Source: JAKZVK01 sp965248255
GTDB lineage: Bacteria; Acidobacteriota; Terriglobia; Bryobacterales; UBA6623
Reading direction: 5' to 3'
Length of the DNA: 64,000 nucleotides
Assembly (NCBI GenBank): GCA_965248255.1
Contig: CBDFIW010000003.1
Span: 434,001 to 498,000, forward strand
Shown: one piece after another, positions 60,614 to 64,000 of the stretch
How positions within the stretch are numbered: position 1 is the stretch's first letter
How the letters are laid out: each line of letters opens with the position of its first letter
Notes under the pieces: generated by a model
What the model was told of the DNA's origin: nothing
Seen by the model: the letters and a program-made list of their open reading frames with translations, nothing else
Databases searched by the model: none
Program-made: the position numbers and the translations under genes

Positions 60614-60766
60614 CGCGAACCGGGTTGAGGTCGACGTAGCGTAGCGCCGACACCAGGTGTCTGTGGCCGAGGGGCGCAGAGTAGAAGCGGTTCTGCCACA
60701 GGTGCCCCGAGCGTCGACGCACAAGGTTGAAGTAACGGCTGTAGGAGTTGTGAGCGCGTCCAAGGG
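60614..60766 (-). pseudogene. fragment of a REP-associated (Y1/IS200-like) transposase
   Basis: About 50 residues, GRAHNSYSRYFNLVRRRSGH, LWQNRFYSAPLGHRHLVSAL and RYVDLNPVR, match the central part of RAYT/Y1 transposases (SGHLWQNRFYS...LRYVELNPVR). The catalytic HUH and most of the N-terminus are absent, and the match stops at LNPVR. On the plus strand the adjoining 60450-60612 can be read as GYKPEIPEWALDMHTSVGPK and GRGVQHFWEKSCKLDRDV, which looks like a piece of an unrelated gene that I do not identify. Confidence 0.65.
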
Positions 60767-60769
60767 CCT

Positions 60770-61590
60770 TCAGGGTGCGGGGTCGAACTCGAATGCCTTG
60801 ATGATCACTTCCACGTCTTGGCCATCGGTCGGCGGTTCGCCTCGAAACAGCCAAACATTGAACCGGAAGTTCTCGTCGACGCTTGACGGGATGCCCTGTG
60901 TGAACAGGGAGCTTGCGTACAGGGTCCCCGGGTCGGTCGGACTCCAATGTCCTGAGCGGCTCTCGAAGAGCACCTGCCGGGACGTCCAAGTCAGGACCTG
61001 AGTCGACTGCGCCATCGCGCTGGGCTGCCAAAACCGAAAAATGTTTCCGGGCTGATCGTACGGCTGCACGACGTACTGGGCGTTCTGGTTTGTAGGGTCG
61101 GCCCAGCGCGCAAATTCAATGTCCAACTCCCGGTGGGCCTCGGCCGGCTGGTCGCTCCAGGTGAAGAGTCCGAACACCACGTTGGGATCAAGCGCATGAA
61201 CTTCGCTGTCAAGAAGAATGCGGTAGGAGCCATAGCCCAGCGTGCAGAGATTGATGACCTCTGAGGCGTACCACTTCCCCTTGATCCGGCGGATCTCATG
61301 TGCAGCCGTCCGTCGTCGTCGACCCAGACGCTTCCGCTGCTATCGGAGAAGCGATTCGGCCCGGGACCGGCAAACGATTTCCCGTGATCCTTCACGGCCC
61401 AGACGTAACCCGAGAATGCGATGCGCGTCTGGTAGCCGTCATACGTAACGCTGCAATCGGGCGGTGGCGGTGGCGGCGGAGGTTTGTTCCCGCCTTTGCC
61501 GCGGCCGTTGCTCTGCCCGGCAGTAAGTATGCAGCCCAGCGCTGTGTTTAGTACAACCGCCCGAAGAATCGCCGTCTTCACCTGATACAT
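60770..61590 (-). pseudogene. secreted lectin/GH16-like beta-sandwich protein with a frameshift
   Basis: The N-terminal part (61590-61299) has a hydrophobic leader (ILRAVVLNTALGCILTAG), a polyproline tract, then CSVTYDGYQTRIAFSGYVWA and VKDHGKSFAGPGPNRFSDSS. Near 61297 the frame slips by one base. The other frame continues IKGKWYASEVINLCTLGYGS, YRILLDSEVHALDPNVVFGL and HRELDIEFARWADPTNQNAQ, an E-x-D-I-E-F pattern reminiscent of GH16/concanavalin-like sandwiches, to a stop at 60770. GH16 catalysis (ExDxxE) is doubtful. Either a sequencing error or a disrupted gene. Confidence 0.65.
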
Positions 61591-62018
61591 TCGCGTCTCG
61601 CGCCCAAGAACCCCGAAGATGCTTACGCTCTCACGCTGCCAGCATACCGCAGCACGGAGACGTTACGGGGGGAAATCGGGACGGCCTCAATTTTCAAGAC
61701 GAGAAGGACGAGTGGCCGGAACCGAACCCCGGCCGTACTCAGCCGTCACTGGTTCTCGGAATCACAGATTCGCTGAAGCAATTTCCCCCATCCTTTCAAT
61801 CACTTATGTCGCTCTGTCTCGACGCGGCAGACCGCGAGCCCGCGCCACATTTCGACCGCCAGAACGAAGCGGGCACGGCATGCCGCGCCCCTACCGCCAA
61901 TTCAGAAGCACAACACACAAGACACGATTCAGTACGGCCCAACGCCCAAGGGGCCCACGACTCGTGGGCGCGGAGTCGCCCGCCCGGTTCCGTATAATAG
62001 ACACTTCGCCAAAGCGCC
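61591..62018. other. non-coding gap with one short palindrome and a -10-like box
   Basis: No credible gene. GGGCACGGCATGCCGCGCCC plus CTAC (61871-61894) is the third copy of the hairpin family seen at 222 and 7374. TATAAT at 61993-61998, 20 bp before the symporter ATG, is a good -10 candidate. No convincing -35 is seen upstream. Confidence 0.5.
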
Positions 62019-63683
62019 ATGGAAATCGAACTGCACTGGCTCGACTGGGTCGTTATCGCCGGCTACTTCGCGCTGATCGTGGCGGTGGGGTTGATCGTCG
62101 CCCGGCGAGTCAAGAAAACCGAGGACTACTTTCTCGGCCGCCGGAGTTTCAGCGTGTGGTTGATTCTGGCGCAGGCATTCGGCGTCGGGACGCACGCGGA
62201 GATGCCGGTCTCGCTCGCCGGAGCCGTCTATCAGTCCGGCTACTCGGCCATCTGGTACCAGTGGAAAAACCTGTTCATCACACCCTTCTACTGGATTCTC
62301 GGCCCGATCTTCCGGCGCTTCCGGCGAACGACGATCGGCGAGGTCTACGAGGACCGCTACGGCAACGCGATGGGCGGCGTCTACACCGTCTTCGCATTGG
62401 CGTTCTTCACTTTCAGTATGGGCGCCATGCTCAAGGGCGCCGGCAAGCTCGTCAGTGCGGCTTCGGGCGGGACGGTAAGTCCGAACGCCGTCGTGCTGGT
62501 CATGACCGCTTCGTTTCTGGTGTACAGTTTGGTCGGCGGACTGGTCTCGGCGGCCTATACGGATTTCGTCCAGAGCTTCTTTATCATCGCGCTGTCGTTC
62601 CTGCTTATTCCGCTGGGCCTGTCGCGCGTCGGCGGTTTCACCGGCATTCGTGAAACACTCGACCCCGCCATGCTCTCGATGGTGACTCCCGGGGACGTCG
62701 GTGTGTTCACCATCCTGATGCTGACCATCAACGGCCTGATCGGGATTGTTTCGCAGCCACACATGCTGGCCGCCATCGGTACCGGCAAGAACGAGCAAAC
62801 CTGCCGCGTCGGCATGGCCTACGGGAATTTCATCAAGCGCTTCTGCACCGTGGGCTGGGCGATCGTGGGGTTGATCGTCGTCGTGATGCTCATGGAAACA
62901 GGCGGGACCCTTGCCGACCGCGAGGACGCTTTCGGGTACGCGACAAAGGAGTTGCTTTTCCCCGGTGCCGTGGGATTGATGATCGCCTGCGTGCTTGCGG
63001 CGAACATGTCCACCTGCTCAGCGTTTACGGTGGACGGGGGCGCGCTGTTCACCCAGAACTTCTATCGGCGCTACCTGGCAAAGGACCGTCCCGACCACCA
63101 CTACTTGACGGTCGGGCGCATCGCCGGCGTGACGGTTACGACGCTGGGTGTGGTCTTCGGGCTGCTGCTCGATATCGTGCTCGAAGCCTTCCTGTTTACC
63201 GAGACGATGGCGGCGTTCATGGGCATTAGCATGTTCGGCGCGATTTCATGGAAGCGTGCCAATCGGCAAGGGGCCTTCGCAAGTCTGGTTATCTCGAGCG
63301 TGCTGTTTTTCTATCTGACCTACACCGAGTTTGGCGTTATTCTACGGTGGGAGGCGACGAACTTCGGGATCTCGCTGCTTGCCGGGTTCATTGCGCTGGC
63401 TGTCGTCAGCTTGTTGACCAAGCCCGAGAGCCCGGCCAGGCTTCAGTCCTTCTACGAACGGCTCAATCGGCAAAGCTACTTGGACGAGGCGACCGGTGAG
63501 GAGAAGGACGTCGACGAGCCGGGCCACGACCTGCTGGTGGTCAACCTGTTCCAGCCTGAACTGTCAAAGGGCCTCGGTCACTTCTACCGCCGCTTCCGGG
63601 TGGACATTAATGGGCTGCTGTTTGCGTTCGGTGTGGTGGCGGTGATTATCGCGCTGGGTAAGGGCGTCCTCTACTTGCCGTAG
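62019..63683 (+). CDS. sodium:solute symporter family transporter, copy 2
   Basis: The protein is 554 aa with about 13 hydrophobic segments. The opening LDWVVIAGYFALIVAVGLIV is followed by the SSS motif TEDYFLGRRSFSVWLILAQA and GTHAEMPVSLAGAVYQSGYS. The core continues with VLVMTASFLVYSLVGGLVSA and YTDFVQSFFIIALSFLLIP, characteristic of SLC5/SSS transporters. Na+-driven uptake is expected; substrate unknown. TATAAT lies 20 bp before the ATG and no obvious Shine-Dalgarno sequence is seen. It is convergent with acetate kinase. Confidence 0.88.
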   Translation: MEIELHWLDWVVIAGYFALIVAVGLIVARRVKKTEDYFLGRRSFSVWLILAQAFGVGTHAEMPVSLAGAVYQSGYSAIWYQWKNLFITPFYWILGPIFRRFRRTTIGEVYEDRYGNAMGGVYTVFALAFFTFSMGAMLKGAGKLVSAASGGTVSPNAVVLVMTASFLVYSLVGGLVSAAYTDFVQSFFIIALSFLLIPLGLSRVGGFTGIRETLDPAMLSMVTPGDVGVFTILMLTINGLIGIVSQPHMLAAIGTGKNEQTCRVGMAYGNFIKRFCTVGWAIVGLIVVVMLMETGGTLADREDAFGYATKELLFPGAVGLMIACVLAANMSTCSAFTVDGGALFTQNFYRRYLAKDRPDHHYLTVGRIAGVTVTTLGVVFGLLLDIVLEAFLFTETMAAFMGISMFGAISWKRANRQGAFASLVISSVLFFYLTYTEFGVILRWEATNFGISLLAGFIALAVVSLLTKPESPARLQSFYERLNRQSYLDEATGEEKDVDEPGHDLLVVNLFQPELSKGLGHFYRRFRVDINGLLFAFGVVAVIIALGKGVLYLP

Positions 63684-63692
63684 CAGAGGTTG

Positions 63693-63767
63693 AACCGCAG
63701 ATGCACGCAGATAAACGCAGATGGGACAGATTCTTTCACCTGCGTTTATCTGCGTGCATCTGCGGTT
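63693..63767. repeat. 28-bp perfect inverted repeat overlapping the acetate kinase 3' end
   Basis: The arm 63693-63720 is an exact reverse complement of 63740-63767 with a 19-nt spacer. Each arm contains CGCAGAT and a related ACGCAGAT half. The right arm encodes the last residues and the stop of the acetate kinase gene. It may also serve as a bidirectional terminator between the two convergent genes. Confidence 0.8.
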
Positions 63768-64000
63768 TCTAAGAGCTTCACCGTCTCCCGTGCCACAACC
63801 AATTCCTCATTCGTCGCCAGCACCAGCACCGAGACGGGCCAACCGGCCGACGCAATCAGCCGGTCACCCTGACCGAACACGTTCTGGACCGGGTCAAGCC
63901 GGACACCGAGGAACTCGAGGTTCTCACAGCAGAACGCTCGGACCGGCGCGGAGTGCTCGCCGATGCCGCCGGTGAACGCCAATCCGTCGAGGCCGCCCAT
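63746..64000 (-). CDS. ackA: acetate kinase, C-terminal part only (runs off the right edge)
   Basis: The visible 84 residues, GGLDGLAFTGGIGEHSAPVR, LEFLGVRLDPVQN, SVLVLATNEELVVARETVKL, match the conserved C-terminal region of acetate kinase (GGLDALVFTGGIGENS, LGI.LD, TNEEL.IA.DT). The enzyme interconverts acetate and acetyl phosphate using ATP/ADP. The gene begins beyond 64000. The final six residues and the stop (TADARR) are encoded inside a perfect inverted repeat. They extend past the normal 'LL' end of the family, so the native C-terminus has been replaced or lengthened slightly. Confidence 0.9.
   Translation of the reverse strand: MGGLDGLAFTGGIGEHSAPVRAFCCENLEFLGVRLDPVQNVFGQGDRLIASAGWPVSVLVLATNEELVVARETVKLLETADARR

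Noticed and set aside
60480..60644. Possible C-terminal fragment of an AAA-type or other conserved gene (EIPEWALDMHTSVG)
   Set aside because: It feels like a conserved protein piece, but I could not name the family and no start or upstream part is present.
61619..62653. 344-codon plus-strand frame spanning the gap and the symporter start
   Set aside because: Arg-rich translation overlapping the genuine symporter frame; no recognisable domain.

Overview
The window looks like a chromosomal segment of a G+C-rich heterotrophic bacterium, most probably an Acidobacteriota member of the Bryobacterales/Solibacter type. The main reasons are a very large TonB-dependent receptor with an N-terminal carboxypeptidase-regulatory-like domain, three FG-GAP/ASPIC-UnbV secreted proteins, Tat-exported Gfo/Idh/MocA oxidoreductases, and a DUF1549-DUF1553/DUF1501 module. 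Planctomycetota is the main alternative. No rRNA, tRNA or CRISPR array was recognised, so taxonomy rests on gene families only.

Layout. 1-2.9 kb: the tail of a neutral-ceramidase-like gene, a sarcosine-oxidase-like FAD enzyme and a TPR protein. 2.9-5.6 kb: an IS1182/IS5-type element with an IS630 element inserted in its terminal CTAG. 5.6-15.2 kb, minus strand: two Gfo/Idh/MocA oxidoreductases, the TonB receptor (followed by a terminator), an FG-GAP/ASPIC protein and a CocE/NonD hydrolase. 15.3-17.3 kb: an IS1202/ISNCY-type element with an 18-bp target duplication and a nested palindrome (P1). 17.4-20.0 kb: an FG-GAP protein translationally coupled to a TPR protein. 20.4-27.6 kb, minus strand: a symporter, CocE hydrolase and Gfo/Idh set, palindrome P2, then a FAD oxidase and a secreted unknown. 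27.7-35.9 kb, plus strand: a tightly overlapping operon of ceramidase-like hydrolase, MFS transporter, two tandem hydantoinase-B paralogues and hydantoinase A. 36-41.4 kb, minus strand: CocE hydrolase, class III aminotransferase, threonine aldolase and class IV aminotransferase. 41.5-49.3 kb: a third FG-GAP protein, then a minus-strand module (frameshifted DUF1549/DUF1553, DUF1501, SUMF1-like, BNR/sialidase-like). 49.3-58.3 kb: a MITE-like element containing palindrome P3, two nearly identical IS630 copies that damaged a MutS-like gene and a CxxCH/prenyltransferase-repeat gene, PQQ-propeller paralogues and MsrA. 58.3-64 kb: creatininase-family enzyme, MOSC protein, gene remnants, a second symporter and the 3' end of acetate kinase.

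Taken together the intact genes suggest scavenging of amide and amino compounds: N-methyl/amine oxidases, hydantoinase/oxoprolinase, creatininase-family hydrolase, threonine aldolase and aminotransferases, fed by TonB, MFS and SSS uptake. Substrates are not determined by the sequence.

The most unusual signal is a family of three ~200-220-bp nested palindromes (17034-17233, 25230-25448, 49538-49757). Their central ~29-bp arms differ between copies but stay paired. The core of the third copy is inverted relative to its own flanks. The second notable signal is repeated IS630 insertion at CTAG, twice exactly at the CTAG bounding another mobile element.
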